The notes beneath the pieces are model-generated. The model was not told where the DNA came from and did not search any database. It worked only from the letters and a program-made list of their open reading frames with translations. A stretch of DNA of 64,000 bases from Luteibacter aegosomaticola (GTDB lineage Bacteria > Pseudomonadota > Gammaproteobacteria > Xanthomonadales > Rhodanobacteraceae), in NCBI RefSeq assembly GCF_023078475.1, contig NZ_CP095741.1, forward strand, positions 1,302,001 through 1,366,000, read 5' to 3'. Position numbers and translations under genes: made by a program. Each line of letters starts with the position of its first letter. Positions within the stretch are counted from its first letter, which is position 1. Below, in pieces: positions 55,259 through 63,426 of the stretch.

Positions 55259-57301
55259 ATGGGTGACACCGTTACCAGCCGCCGCGCCTTCCTGCGCGCT
55301 TCCGCCATGGGCACGCTGGCCGGCTTCGTGCCACTGGCCGCCGCGGGCGCCGCAGCCGCTTCCGGCGCCGCCGCTTCCCCCGCTTCGGCCTCGGGCAAGG
55401 CGGCCCCCGCCGCACCGCTGTTTCCGCCTGCGCCGCTCGCCCCCCAGCCGCTGCAGCTCCTGCCCGCCGGCTCCATCACCCCTGCGGGCTGGCTTCGCCG
55501 CCAGTTGCAGATCCAGGCCGATGGCCTGGGCGGCCACGTCGATGAGACCTGGCCCGACCTTGGCCCCGAGAGTGGCTGGCTGGGTGGCAAGGGTGAATCC
55601 TGGGAGCGTGGCCCGTATTTCCTCGACGGCCTCTTGCCGCTCGCCTGGCAGCTGGATTCCGCGCCACTGAAAGCGAAGGCGCAGCGCTTCATCGACTGGA
55701 CGCTCGGCAGCGCCCAGCCCAATGGCATGTTCGGCCCGCTCAGCAACGACGACTGGTGGCCGCGCATGGTGATGCTCAAGGTGCTGGCGCAGTACCAGGA
55801 GCTCAGCGGCGATGCGCGCGTCATCCCGTTCATGACGAACTATTTCCACTACCAGCTCCAGGCCATGCCCGAGCGGCCGTTGCGCGACTGGGGCCGCATG
55901 CGTTGGCAGGACGAAGTGGCCGTGGTGCTGTGGCTGTACACCCGCACGCAGGATCCGAAGCTGATCGAGCTAGCCCACCTGCTGCACAAGCAGGGCTACG
56001 ACTGGCAAGGCATGTTCGCCAACTTCTCGTTCAAGGAGAAGGTGGACGTGAAGGCGCTCGAAGCGAAGATGAAGAACGGCGGCGATGTCTTCATGGTCGA
56101 TGACGGCCTGCAGGTGCATGGCGTGAACAATGGCCAGGCCCTGAAGGCTTCGCCGGTCTGGTCGCTGGTGTCGCGCAGCGCGGACGATCGCGCCGCGATC
56201 CATCATCAGCTCGCGATGCTCGATACCTATCACGGCCTGCCGAACGGCATGTTCTCGTGCGACGAACACCTCGCCGGGCGTAGCCCGTCGCAAGGCGTTG
56301 AACTCTGCACCGTGGTCGAAGCGATGTACTCGCTGGAAATGTCGCTGGCCATTACCGGCGATGCGGCGCTCGGCGATCGCATCGAACGTATCGCTTACAA
56401 CGCGTTGCCGGGCACGTTCACCGACGACATGTGGGCGCACCAGTACGATCAGCAACCGAACCAGGTGGAGGTGAGCCTGCACCGGCGGCCGTGGACCACG
56501 AACGGCCCGGAAGCCAATATCTTCGGCCTCGATCCACACTTCGGTTGCTGCACGGCCAACTTCCACCAGGGCTGGCCCAAGCTCACCGCTTCGCTGTGGA
56601 TGGCGACGAGCGACCGCGGCCTTGCTGCGACGGTGTACGCGCCGTGTAACGTATCGACGGTGGTGCGCGATGTACCCGTCGCACTCGAGCAGGCGACGGA
56701 CTATCCGTTCCGTGGCGATATCGCCATCACGGTGAAGCCGGCGCAGGCCGTGGCTTTCCCGCTGCGCGTGCGTATCCCCGCATGGTGCAAGAAGCCCGTG
56801 GTCACGGTGAATGGGGCAGCGGTGGCAGTGAAAGCCGAAGCCGGCTTCCACACGATCGAACGCACCTGGAAGCCGGGTGATCGCATCGGCCTGTCGTTCC
56901 CGGCCGAGGTCGTCACCGAGCGTGGCTACAACAACGCCGTGACCTTCCTTCGTGGGCCGCTGGTCTTCTCGCTGCCCATCGGCGAAGCGTGGGTGAAGTG
57001 GCGTCCGCGCGGCCTCACCAACGACTGGCAGGTCTACCCGACCACACCGTGGAATTACGGCGTCGGTCTGGAAGCGAAAGCGGAAGAACACCCGATCGGC
57101 CCGCGGCCGTTCGCAGGCGCATCGCCCGCCGTCACGCTCACCATCCGCGGCCGGCCGGTCGCATGGAAAGCGGAAGAGGGCGCCGCCGATCCGGTGCCGG
57201 AGAAGGTTGCCCTTACGACTGAACCGGAAACCACGCTCAAGCTTGTCCCGTACGCTGGCGCCAAGCTTCGCATCACCGCCTTCCCTGCATTACCCGCCTG
57301 A
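55259..57301 (+). CDS. DUF1680/GH127-like glycoside hydrolase with Tat signal
   Basis: 680 residues. SRRAFLRASAMGTLAGFVPLAAA is a twin-arginine signal, followed by a long Ala/Pro linker to about residue 70. The (alpha/alpha)6 barrel contains GLLPLAWQLDS, WHPHQ-like QYDQQPNQVEVS and, near residue 430, HFGCCTANFHQGWPKLTASLWM, the cysteine zinc cluster of beta-L-arabinofuranosidases (GH127, nucleophile Cys). C-terminal beta-sandwich domains follow. The family acts on L-arabinofuranosyl or related sugars. No sugar operon surrounds it. It is followed by a perfect 52-bp palindrome. Confidence 0.85.
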   Translation: MGDTVTSRRAFLRASAMGTLAGFVPLAAAGAAAASGAAASPASASGKAAPAAPLFPPAPLAPQPLQLLPAGSITPAGWLRRQLQIQADGLGGHVDETWPDLGPESGWLGGKGESWERGPYFLDGLLPLAWQLDSAPLKAKAQRFIDWTLGSAQPNGMFGPLSNDDWWPRMVMLKVLAQYQELSGDARVIPFMTNYFHYQLQAMPERPLRDWGRMRWQDEVAVVLWLYTRTQDPKLIELAHLLHKQGYDWQGMFANFSFKEKVDVKALEAKMKNGGDVFMVDDGLQVHGVNNGQALKASPVWSLVSRSADDRAAIHHQLAMLDTYHGLPNGMFSCDEHLAGRSPSQGVELCTVVEAMYSLEMSLAITGDAALGDRIERIAYNALPGTFTDDMWAHQYDQQPNQVEVSLHRRPWTTNGPEANIFGLDPHFGCCTANFHQGWPKLTASLWMATSDRGLAATVYAPCNVSTVVRDVPVALEQATDYPFRGDIAITVKPAQAVAFPLRVRIPAWCKKPVVTVNGAAVAVKAEAGFHTIERTWKPGDRIGLSFPAEVVTERGYNNAVTFLRGPLVFSLPIGEAWVKWRPRGLTNDWQVYPTTPWNYGVGLEAKAEEHPIGPRPFAGASPAVTLTIRGRPVAWKAEEGAADPVPEKVALTTEPETTLKLVPYAGAKLRITAFPALPA

Positions 57302-57353
57302 CCCTGCAGGAGCGCGCTTGCGCGCGATCGCGCGCAAGCGCGCTCCTGCAGGG
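57302..57353. repeat. Perfect 52-bp palindrome made of two fused REP family I units
   Basis: Bases 57302-57353 pair completely about the centre GATC, without any unpaired loop base. Two GCGCGCTTGCGCGC units are joined head to head, with the usual GTAGGAGC heads replaced by CTGCAGGAGC. It separates the DUF1680 gene from the convergent small gene. Confidence 0.9.
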
Positions 57354-57358
57354 ACTGC

Positions 57359-57613
57359 TTAGCGGTCGATTGATGGCATCTGGTCTCCACGCCGGATCAA
57401 TTCGAGATCCGGATCCGGCACGGTGTGGTGAATGAGGCCGTATGCCGTGTACCTGGCCATGATGCCCTCTCCGAGATACGACCACACATCGGCGGAGTAA
57501 TTCGGATCGTCGCTAAATTGGCCACCATCGATGTCGCAGACGACAACGCCCTGCTGACCCGCCAGCGCGACGATGTCGCCCAGGTGGATGATTTGCCCGT
57601 CGGTGTATTTCAA
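57359..57613 (-). CDS. Small acidic protein of unknown function, immunity-like
   Basis: 84 residues. It starts MKYTDGQIIHLGDIVALAGQQGVVVCDIDGG, a short beta-rich segment like KOW/SH3 barrels, and ends DLELIRRGDQMPSIDR. Its composition is less GC-driven than neighbours. No catalytic motif. Similar small proteins occur as immunity genes beside polymorphic toxins; no toxin is in the window. It overlaps the upstream gene by four bases (ATGA). Confidence 0.6.
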   Translation of the reverse strand: MKYTDGQIIHLGDIVALAGQQGVVVCDIDGGQFSDDPNYSADVWSYLGEGIMARYTAYGLIHHTVPDPDLELIRRGDQMPSIDR

Positions 57614-58119
57614 GGCCCACGCTCCGCGTTGTCGCTTAAAAGGGCGACGGTATCGAAGGCACGTCCGAGTTCAAACGAATCGCACCCGGTGATGCCGGAT
57701 TCCGCCATGTAGACAATCCACGCCTTGATGGCGTCGTACTCAAGCTTGCGAAGACCACTCCAGAAGTCTCTGAATCGTTGGTCCCAATACGATTCGTCTG
57801 GGCCCGGGCTCAGCATCTGGATGATGGGCGAGACGAATAACGGGGTGACCGCACCGGGCGCTACGGCAAGCACCAGGTATCGAGGCAGGTAATACTTGAA
57901 GCCGGCGGGTGTCATGGCGTAGAGCGCATCGGCATGGCCTTGTAGAAAGGCCCAGTCAAGTTCCGCGCGTGGGCGCTGTGAAATCGCCTCGGCGTCCTGG
58001 CGGTCGGTGATCGGCGGGCGCGATGTGTCGACGACAATGGCAGGAGGCTCGGCTTCGCCGAACGCCGCGTTAATCTGATCGATTACATCCGTGACGCGCT
58101 TTGTGGCGATCGGCTTCAT
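57610..58119 (-). CDS. Hypothetical protein, possibly DUF6714-like
   Basis: 169 residues. Features include ERDQ-type acidic patches, FLQGHADALYAMTPAGFKYYLPRYLVLAVAPG and ITGCDSFELGRAFDTVALLS. The motif MTPxGFKYYLPRYL is typical of a family of stand-alone or immunity-type proteins, recalled as DUF6714; the name is uncertain. It is first of a two-gene unit with the 84-residue gene. ATG 58119; no strong ribosome-binding site. Function unknown. Confidence 0.6.
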   Translation of the reverse strand: MKPIATKRVTDVIDQINAAFGEAEPPAIVVDTSRPPITDRQDAEAISQRPRAELDWAFLQGHADALYAMTPAGFKYYLPRYLVLAVAPGAVTPLFVSPIIQMLSPGPDESYWDQRFRDFWSGLRKLEYDAIKAWIVYMAESGITGCDSFELGRAFDTVALLSDNAERGP

Positions 58120-58314
58120 ATGAAAGTCCTTTTCAATGGAGCGGGCTGGGTACACCTGATTGCCCCGGATTCTGCCAGAAGTTTGGTCGCCAGGACGGCG
58201 GCGCCCGGTTGCCCTAAGCAGAACTACTGTCCCGAAACTGCACGTTCCTTCGGTGGCCGGCACCACTCGCCCCGCCCATGCTCGGCACCATGCGATCCGG
58301 CCGCGGAGCCAGCC

Positions 58315-58953
58315 ATGCCTGCCGAACACACCTATACGCTCGATCTGGCGAAGGTTTTCCTGTTCTTCTTCATCATGCTGGGGCCCCTGAAGATCATCGG
58401 ACCGTATGTGGCGATTACGCACGCGATACCGGATGCCGAGCGGCGATCCATTCCCTGGAAAGTGGCGGGGATCGCCACGGTTGCCGTCTTGGTCGGCGGG
58501 TTGATCGGCGAGCGGCTCATGCGGAAGTGGAATATCACGCCCGGGGTGATGGAACTCGCGGGGGCGGTGGTGTTCCTGCTCGTGGCCTTGCGGATGGTGC
58601 TTGCGCAGTATGCGGAACCCATGGCGCCCGCACCTGCGCAGGGGCATACGACGCCCGTCATGCGGTTGGTGTTCCCGGTGGTGGTTACGCCCTACGGCGT
58701 GGCGACGTTCATTACCCTGATGGCGGTGAGTGCCGATGTATCGCGGACCTCTGGGATCGTCGCGATGGTGCTGCTGGTCATGGTGTTGAACCTGCTGGCG
58801 ATGCTGTTTGCCCATCCGATCATGCGTTGGGTGACGCCGCTGCCGCTGCAGGTGTTGGGGGCGGTGTTGGGGATCTTGCAGGTGGCGTTGGCGTTGCAGA
58901 TTATCGCTGGCGTATTTACCTCGGTAAGCCTCCTGCATACCCAGGCCCCGTAG
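58315..58953 (+). CDS. MarC-family integral membrane protein
   Basis: 212 residues with six hydrophobic helices. FFIMLGPLKIIGPYVAITH at the N terminus and VVTPYGVATFITLMAVS in the second half are the two inverted MarC/SnatA repeats. Members are thought to export small amino acids or similar solutes; the E. coli MarC role in antibiotic resistance is not supported. GGAG precedes ATG 58315. The stop (58951-58953) is the TAG of a REP unit. Confidence 0.88.
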   Translation: MPAEHTYTLDLAKVFLFFFIMLGPLKIIGPYVAITHAIPDAERRSIPWKVAGIATVAVLVGGLIGERLMRKWNITPGVMELAGAVVFLLVALRMVLAQYAEPMAPAPAQGHTTPVMRLVFPVVVTPYGVATFITLMAVSADVSRTSGIVAMVLLVMVLNLLAMLFAHPIMRWVTPLPLQVLGAVLGILQVALALQIIAGVFTSVSLLHTQAP

Positions 58954-59045
58954 GAGCCCACCCTGTGGGCGACGCCGTTCGCGACACTGCTACAGGGCCT
59001 GTTGCGTGGTCGCGTAAAGATGTCGCCCACAGGGTGGGCTCCTAC
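58950..59045. repeat. Inverted pair of family II REP-like units
   Basis: A GTAGGAGC unit with a GCCGTTCGCG tail and an inverted unit with an ATCTTT tail, between convergent marC and FGE genes. The left unit supplies the MarC stop codon. Confidence 0.88.
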
Positions 59046-59050
59046 GGGGG

Positions 59051-60016
59051 TTACGTGGGTTGGGGGGATTGGGTGTCGTTGGTGACGCAACGGAAGCCTA
59101 TGTGGCTGGTGGAGGTGTCGACCGCGTGGGGGTAGCGAGCGGCGGGGCGGTAGCGTTGGCAGTAGTTCGGCGCGCACAGGTGCGAACCGCCTTTCAGCAC
59201 GCGGCGCGGTACGCGTGCCAGGTCGTGGATGTCGGCGCTGGCGGCACGATCGCCGCCGCGCGGGTTGGTGGGGACGCAGCAGGCTTTCGCGGTGTCGGCG
59301 GTGTGTTCGGCGCGGTACCAGTCGCTGGTCCACTCCCAGGTGTTGCCGATCATATCGACGAGCCCGTAACCGTTCGGGGCGTAGTGGCCTACGGGCGAGG
59401 TGCGGGCGAAGCCATCGTCCAGCGTGTTCTCGTAGGGGAAACGCCCTTGCCAATAGTTGGCCATCAGGTGGCCCATCGGCGCGAGGAAGTCACCCCAGGC
59501 GTACTCCGCGCCTTCCAGCCCGCCGCGCGCGGCGTATTCCCATTCGGCTTCGGTCGGCAAGCGTTTGCCTGCCCATACGGCGTACGCTTCCGCATCGGCT
59601 GCCGCCACGTGGACGACCGGGTGATCCTCCAGGCCGGCGAGATCGCTGCCGGGGCCGATGGGGTGCCGCCAGTCGGCGCCGAAGACGAAATTCCACCAGT
59701 AGCCCAGTTCCATCGGTACCGGGCCCGGCGGCTGCATGAACACGAGGGAGCCGGGTTGCAGCATCTCGGGCAGGGCGCCGGGATAGTCCTCGGCGCGCGG
59801 CGCGAGCTCGGCCACCGTGACGTGTCCGGTGGCGGCGACGAAGCGGGCAAAGTCCGCGTTGGTGACTGGCGTGCGGTCGATCCAGAACGCATCCACGCGC
59901 ACGCGGTGCACCGGCTGTTCTTCCGGATAGAAGTGGGCCGAGCCCATCCGGAACAGGCCTCCCGGCAAGCGCACCATGCCTGGGTGTTCGATGATCGGTG
60001 GCGAGACGCAGGCCAT
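59051..60016 (-). CDS. Formylglycine-generating enzyme (FGE/SUMF1)-family protein
   Basis: 321 residues. The FGE fold is clear (RLPGGLFRMGS, WIDRTPVTNADFARFV, GKRLPTEAEWEYAARGG, GNTWEWTSDWY). Near residues 280-285 GGSHLCAPNYCQRYRPAAR aligns with the catalytic C-x4-C of true FGE, and IGFRC ends the domain. It would oxidise a Cys in sulfatases to formylglycine using copper and O2. No sulfatase lies in the window. It overlaps the DUF1622 gene stop by one base. Confidence 0.88.
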   Translation of the reverse strand: MACVSPPIIEHPGMVRLPGGLFRMGSAHFYPEEQPVHRVRVDAFWIDRTPVTNADFARFVAATGHVTVAELAPRAEDYPGALPEMLQPGSLVFMQPPGPVPMELGYWWNFVFGADWRHPIGPGSDLAGLEDHPVVHVAAADAEAYAVWAGKRLPTEAEWEYAARGGLEGAEYAWGDFLAPMGHLMANYWQGRFPYENTLDDGFARTSPVGHYAPNGYGLVDMIGNTWEWTSDWYRAEHTADTAKACCVPTNPRGGDRAASADIHDLARVPRRVLKGGSHLCAPNYCQRYRPAARYPHAVDTSTSHIGFRCVTNDTQSPQPT

Positions 60017-60405
60017 CAGGGGTCTCCGCTGGGTGCGGTATCGGTAGACGGCGCGTCGCGCCATGGCCAGCGGCCTTCGACTTCCAGGACGAGCGACCAG
60101 CTCAGGAAGGTGCGGATCACCACGAGCAGGCCGAGGGAAATGACGCTGGCGAGGGTGGTGTCGAGCGCGATGGTGCGGACGATGTCTGCGGCCACCAGGA
60201 TCTCGAGGCAGAGCAGCAGTGCGCGGCCGAGGCTGCGTTTGTAGCGCAGGTAGTGCACCGGTTGTTCGTTCAGGGCCGTGGCGATGCCGAGCAGGTACTT
60301 CGCGGTGGCGGCGATGATGGCGACGAGGATGAGCAGGGTGGCCAGGGCCTCGATGCCCAGCGCGGCGTAGCGTATCCATTGGAGCACCGTGTCTTCGGGG
60401 GGCAT
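60016..60405 (-). CDS. DUF1622 family membrane protein
   Basis: 129 residues with three hydrophobic helices. LGRALLLCLEILVAADIVRTIALDTTLASVISLGLLVVIRTFLSWSL is the family core as recalled. Function unknown. It is directly upstream of the FGE gene and their stop and start share a base (TGATG). Confidence 0.8.
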   Translation of the reverse strand: MPPEDTVLQWIRYAALGIEALATLLILVAIIAATAKYLLGIATALNEQPVHYLRYKRSLGRALLLCLEILVAADIVRTIALDTTLASVISLGLLVVIRTFLSWSLVLEVEGRWPWRDAPSTDTAPSGDP

Positions 60406-60426
60406 GGTGGGTCTCGGTGGGAGAGC

Positions 60427-60449
60427 TTGGCGCGAGCGCGCTCCTACAG
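60427..60449. repeat. Degenerate REP family I unit
   Basis: GCTTGGCGCGAGCGCGCTCCTACAG is a diverged half copy of the family I palindrome, in the gap before the DUF1622 gene start. Confidence 0.6.
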
Positions 60450-60484
60450 GGTCGTTGCGGGCCCGTCGGGCTGCGTCGGGGGAA

Positions 60485-60910
60485 TTACGGGGGTGGGGGC
60501 GGTAGTTTTACGGGGGGAAGGTAGGCGTCGCCGCGGAGAGCGGCGTGTACCGCGTCGACGAGGTCGTCGCCTGCGGCGGTCTTGGCGACGAACGCACGGC
60601 CGACCCGCAAGGCGCGGCGGATGATTTCCGGATCATCGTGGATGCTGAGGAAGATCACGGGCAGGCCGGGCAGGGCACGCACGAGATGCTCCGCGGCGTT
60701 GATGCCATCCATGCCGGGCATGCCGATATCGGTAACGACCGCATCGGGCCGTAGCCGCACGGCCAGCGTCAGCAGCGATTCGCCATCGGTCACCGCGGCC
60801 AGCACATCGAAATCCGCAGCCAGAAGCCGCGTGATCTCACGCGCCATCTGCGGATGGTCTTCGGCGAGCACCAGCGTGGGCCGGCGCGCGGTGGGCTGCG
60901 GGGCGTCCAT
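60485..60910 (-). CDS. Stand-alone response-regulator receiver
   Basis: 141 residues comprising only a receiver: LAEDHPQM, phospho-acceptor D in AVVTDIGMPGMDG (about residue 61), the T/S in IFLSIHDD and the K in AFVAKTAAGDD. The residue after the domain is a Pro-rich tail (PPVKLPPPPP) where the LuxR helix-turn-helix of its neighbour would be. It therefore probably acts as a phosphate sink or by protein contact. It is 83 bp downstream of the NarL-type regulator. Confidence 0.85.
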   Translation of the reverse strand: MDAPQPTARRPTLVLAEDHPQMAREITRLLAADFDVLAAVTDGESLLTLAVRLRPDAVVTDIGMPGMDGINAAEHLVRALPGLPVIFLSIHDDPEIIRRALRVGRAFVAKTAAGDDLVDAVHAALRGDAYLPPVKLPPPPP

Positions 60911-60993
60911 GCCTGCACTTTCACCTTCCGTGTGCGCGATAGACAGCGTAAACGCACGCGCAAGCTTTTGCGTATATCTACGCCTGCACGCGC

Positions 60994-61617
60994 TCAGAAG
61001 AACAGGCCGAGCTCTTCCGAGCGGCGCACCAGCTCCAGCGTGCTGTGCACATCGAGGATCTGCATGATCGTGTATTTGTGGGCTTCCACCGTGCGTACGG
61101 AGAGGCCGAGCTGGGCGGCGATCTGTTTGGAGCGCAGGCCCGTGCCGACGAGGCGCAGCACTTCACGTTGTTTCGGCGTCAGCTCGTGCAGATCGCCCAG
61201 GTGGCCACGCAGGTAGCGTGCACCCAGCGATGGCGTCACGTAGCTGCGCCCTTCGAGCACCTGTTCCAGCGCGGAGAGCAACTCCTCGCCCGCGGAGAGC
61301 TTCAGTACATAGCCATTGGCCCCCGAGCGCATGGCCGTGGCGGCGAGGGCCGGTTCGGCATGCATGGTAAGGAAGACAAAGGGAACCCGGTTGCCTTCCG
61401 CACGCAGGATCTTCAGGACATCGAGCCCGTTGCAGCCGGGCATGTTGATATCGGAGAGCACGAGATCGGGGTCATGCGCGCGCACGTGGGCTAGCAGGGC
61501 CTGTCCATCCTGGGCCAGCGCGGCCAGTTCGAAGCGCTGGTCGAGCAGCCGCGTAATGCCTTCGGCCACCATGCGATGGTCGTCGGCGAAGACCACGCGT
61601 GGCCGCGTGGCACACAT
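60994..61617 (-). CDS. NarL/FixJ-type response regulator
   Basis: 207 residues. Receiver motifs are FADDHRM, D in LVLSDINMPGCNG and K in GYVLKLSAGEE. The LuxR helix-turn-helix is LTPKQREVLRLVGTGLRSKQIAAQLGLSVRTVEAHKYTIMQIL. ATG 61617 overlaps the kinase stop as TGATG and was preferred to ATG 61647. Partner of the upstream kinase. Confidence 0.9.
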   Translation of the reverse strand: MCATRPRVVFADDHRMVAEGITRLLDQRFELAALAQDGQALLAHVRAHDPDLVLSDINMPGCNGLDVLKILRAEGNRVPFVFLTMHAEPALAATAMRSGANGYVLKLSAGEELLSALEQVLEGRSYVTPSLGARYLRGHLGDLHELTPKQREVLRLVGTGLRSKQIAAQLGLSVRTVEAHKYTIMQILDVHSTLELVRRSEELGLFF

Positions 61618-63188
61618 CAGGTCGGTGTCGTCGGTATCCGGATACATACGTCCACTCCCTTGCCTGGGGTACTACGGATTGCGAAGCTGCCCCCCAACAG
61701 CTTCGCGCGTTCGTGCATGCTGGTGATGCCTATGCCGGCACGTGCCGCGGGGCACGTTGGCGTATCCATGCCCTTGCCATCATCGGTAATGCGTAGCGTG
61801 GCCACGTCGTCATCGACCATGGCGCGCAAAGCAATCTCGCTGGCGTTCGCGTGGCGGACGGCATTGGCCAGCGCCTCCTGAGCTACGCGATAGAAACAGA
61901 GCGCGATCTCCGGGCTCAGCTCATCCACCTCCCGGTCGGCAAGCAGGCGCACGCGCGGCCACGCGTGCCCAGGCGGGTGACGGCACAGGTTTTCCAGCGC
62001 GCCACGTAGCCCGGCATGCTGCAGGCAGGTGGGATGCAGCTGGTGCGAAAGCTGGCGCACATCATCCGAGAGCGCGACGATGCGGTCCTGCAGTCCCGTG
62101 ACGTCCTCACGGTATTCGGGCGGTAGTCGCTTGCGCAGCGTGGATAAATCGATCGACGCGGCAGCCAGGCGCTGGTTGATGTCGTCATGGAGGTCGCGCG
62201 CCAGGCGCCCGCGCTCCTGCTCCTGCGTCGCGATCAGGCGCCCGGCCAGTTCGCGCAGTTCTACATGGGCGGCAACGAGGGACCGAGCCGCCGCAGCGCG
62301 TTGCTCGACGACCACGGCAACCACCAGCGCAGAGACCGCCGCCAGCAGCGTCCATACCTGTAGCGCAAGCGTCGTATCCTGCGGTGTGGCCGCGGTGAAT
62401 GGGCCATACCCATGCGAGGTGAGATGCGCCGCCATCACGGCGACCGCAAAAACCGTGATGGAGCTGCCTGTCATCTGCGCGGCCAGCACGGCGGCGATCG
62501 CAATGGGCGCGGGCGCCAGGCACAACAGCGGGCGGTATTCCATCAGGCCGCCGAAGGCGTACCAGGCGATGGTGAGCAGCACGAGTGCCAGGGTCATGAG
62601 GATCACGAAGCCGGTATCGACACCGCCCGCCCTGCGCAGCGCGGAATCGCGTGCGCGCAGGCTGCACCACGCTGGCAGGAACAACGCGTGCCCCAGTGCG
62701 TTGGCCATCGTCAGGTTCACCCAATCGGACAAAACGCTCTCGCGCAGCCGTGTCGGTACGCTCAACGCTGCGGTCAGGGCGACCGAGCACAAGGGCAGGG
62801 CGATCACGCCGATGACGACGAAGGCTACGAGCATGCGGAAATCCTGCAGCGCAGGCATCTGTCGCGGCACTTTGCGCATCGCCCACGCAGCGCCCGGGAC
62901 AAGGAACATCGTCGGCAGGGTGACCAGCGCCACATCGGGCAGCGGCAGGCCGAGCGCACACAATGTGGCCACTAAGCCGACGTAACCGCACGCCACCAGG
63001 GCGGGCCAACGGTGACGCGGGTTGGCCAACAGCACACCAAGCAACACGGCGCCAGGGAACCAGATCACATGCGATCCGTTCTGATGGCTCCACAAAGTGC
63101 TGGAAACGAGTTGCGCGGCAACGACCCCGGCGCAGGTAGCTGCACACCAGGTGGCGGCCCGACGCGGGTCGTTCGCCTCCGTTCCCAT
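61617..63188 (-). CDS. Membrane sensor histidine kinase (MASE1-like input, HisKA_3)
   Basis: About 523 residues. Residues of about 10-300 hold seven or eight hydrophobic helices with no known periplasmic sensor domain, resembling MASE1-type integral sensors. The dimerisation H-box is LARDLHDDINQRLAAASIDLSTL and the ATPase G-box LRITDDGKGMD and GIGITSMHERAKLLGG. ATG 63188 has GGGAG eight bases before; ATG 63218 is an alternative with a closer GGAGG. The stimulus is unknown. It is first in a unit with two response regulators. Confidence 0.85.
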   Translation of the reverse strand: MGTEANDPRRAATWCAATCAGVVAAQLVSSTLWSHQNGSHVIWFPGAVLLGVLLANPRHRWPALVACGYVGLVATLCALGLPLPDVALVTLPTMFLVPGAAWAMRKVPRQMPALQDFRMLVAFVVIGVIALPLCSVALTAALSVPTRLRESVLSDWVNLTMANALGHALFLPAWCSLRARDSALRRAGGVDTGFVILMTLALVLLTIAWYAFGGLMEYRPLLCLAPAPIAIAAVLAAQMTGSSITVFAVAVMAAHLTSHGYGPFTAATPQDTTLALQVWTLLAAVSALVVAVVVEQRAAAARSLVAAHVELRELAGRLIATQEQERGRLARDLHDDINQRLAAASIDLSTLRKRLPPEYREDVTGLQDRIVALSDDVRQLSHQLHPTCLQHAGLRGALENLCRHPPGHAWPRVRLLADREVDELSPEIALCFYRVAQEALANAVRHANASEIALRAMVDDDVATLRITDDGKGMDTPTCPAARAGIGITSMHERAKLLGGSFAIRSTPGKGVDVCIRIPTTPT

Positions 63189-63426
63189 CACCGTTGCTCC
63201 CGGCATGCCTCGCGGCATGCACCCTCCGGTGGTCTGTTGGCCGGCGGCCCCTGCGTCGCCGTAAACATCGTTACGGCCATTGCACCGTGTTCGAGGTGGA
63301 ACAATACCGCTCAATCTCTCAGTTTTCTCTAAGTAAATATGCGTAGTTCGGGTGGCTTGTTCTTCGCTGCCATGCACGTGTCCATCGGCGGAGACTTCCG
63401 CGAACACGAGGGCGGAGATCACGGGC

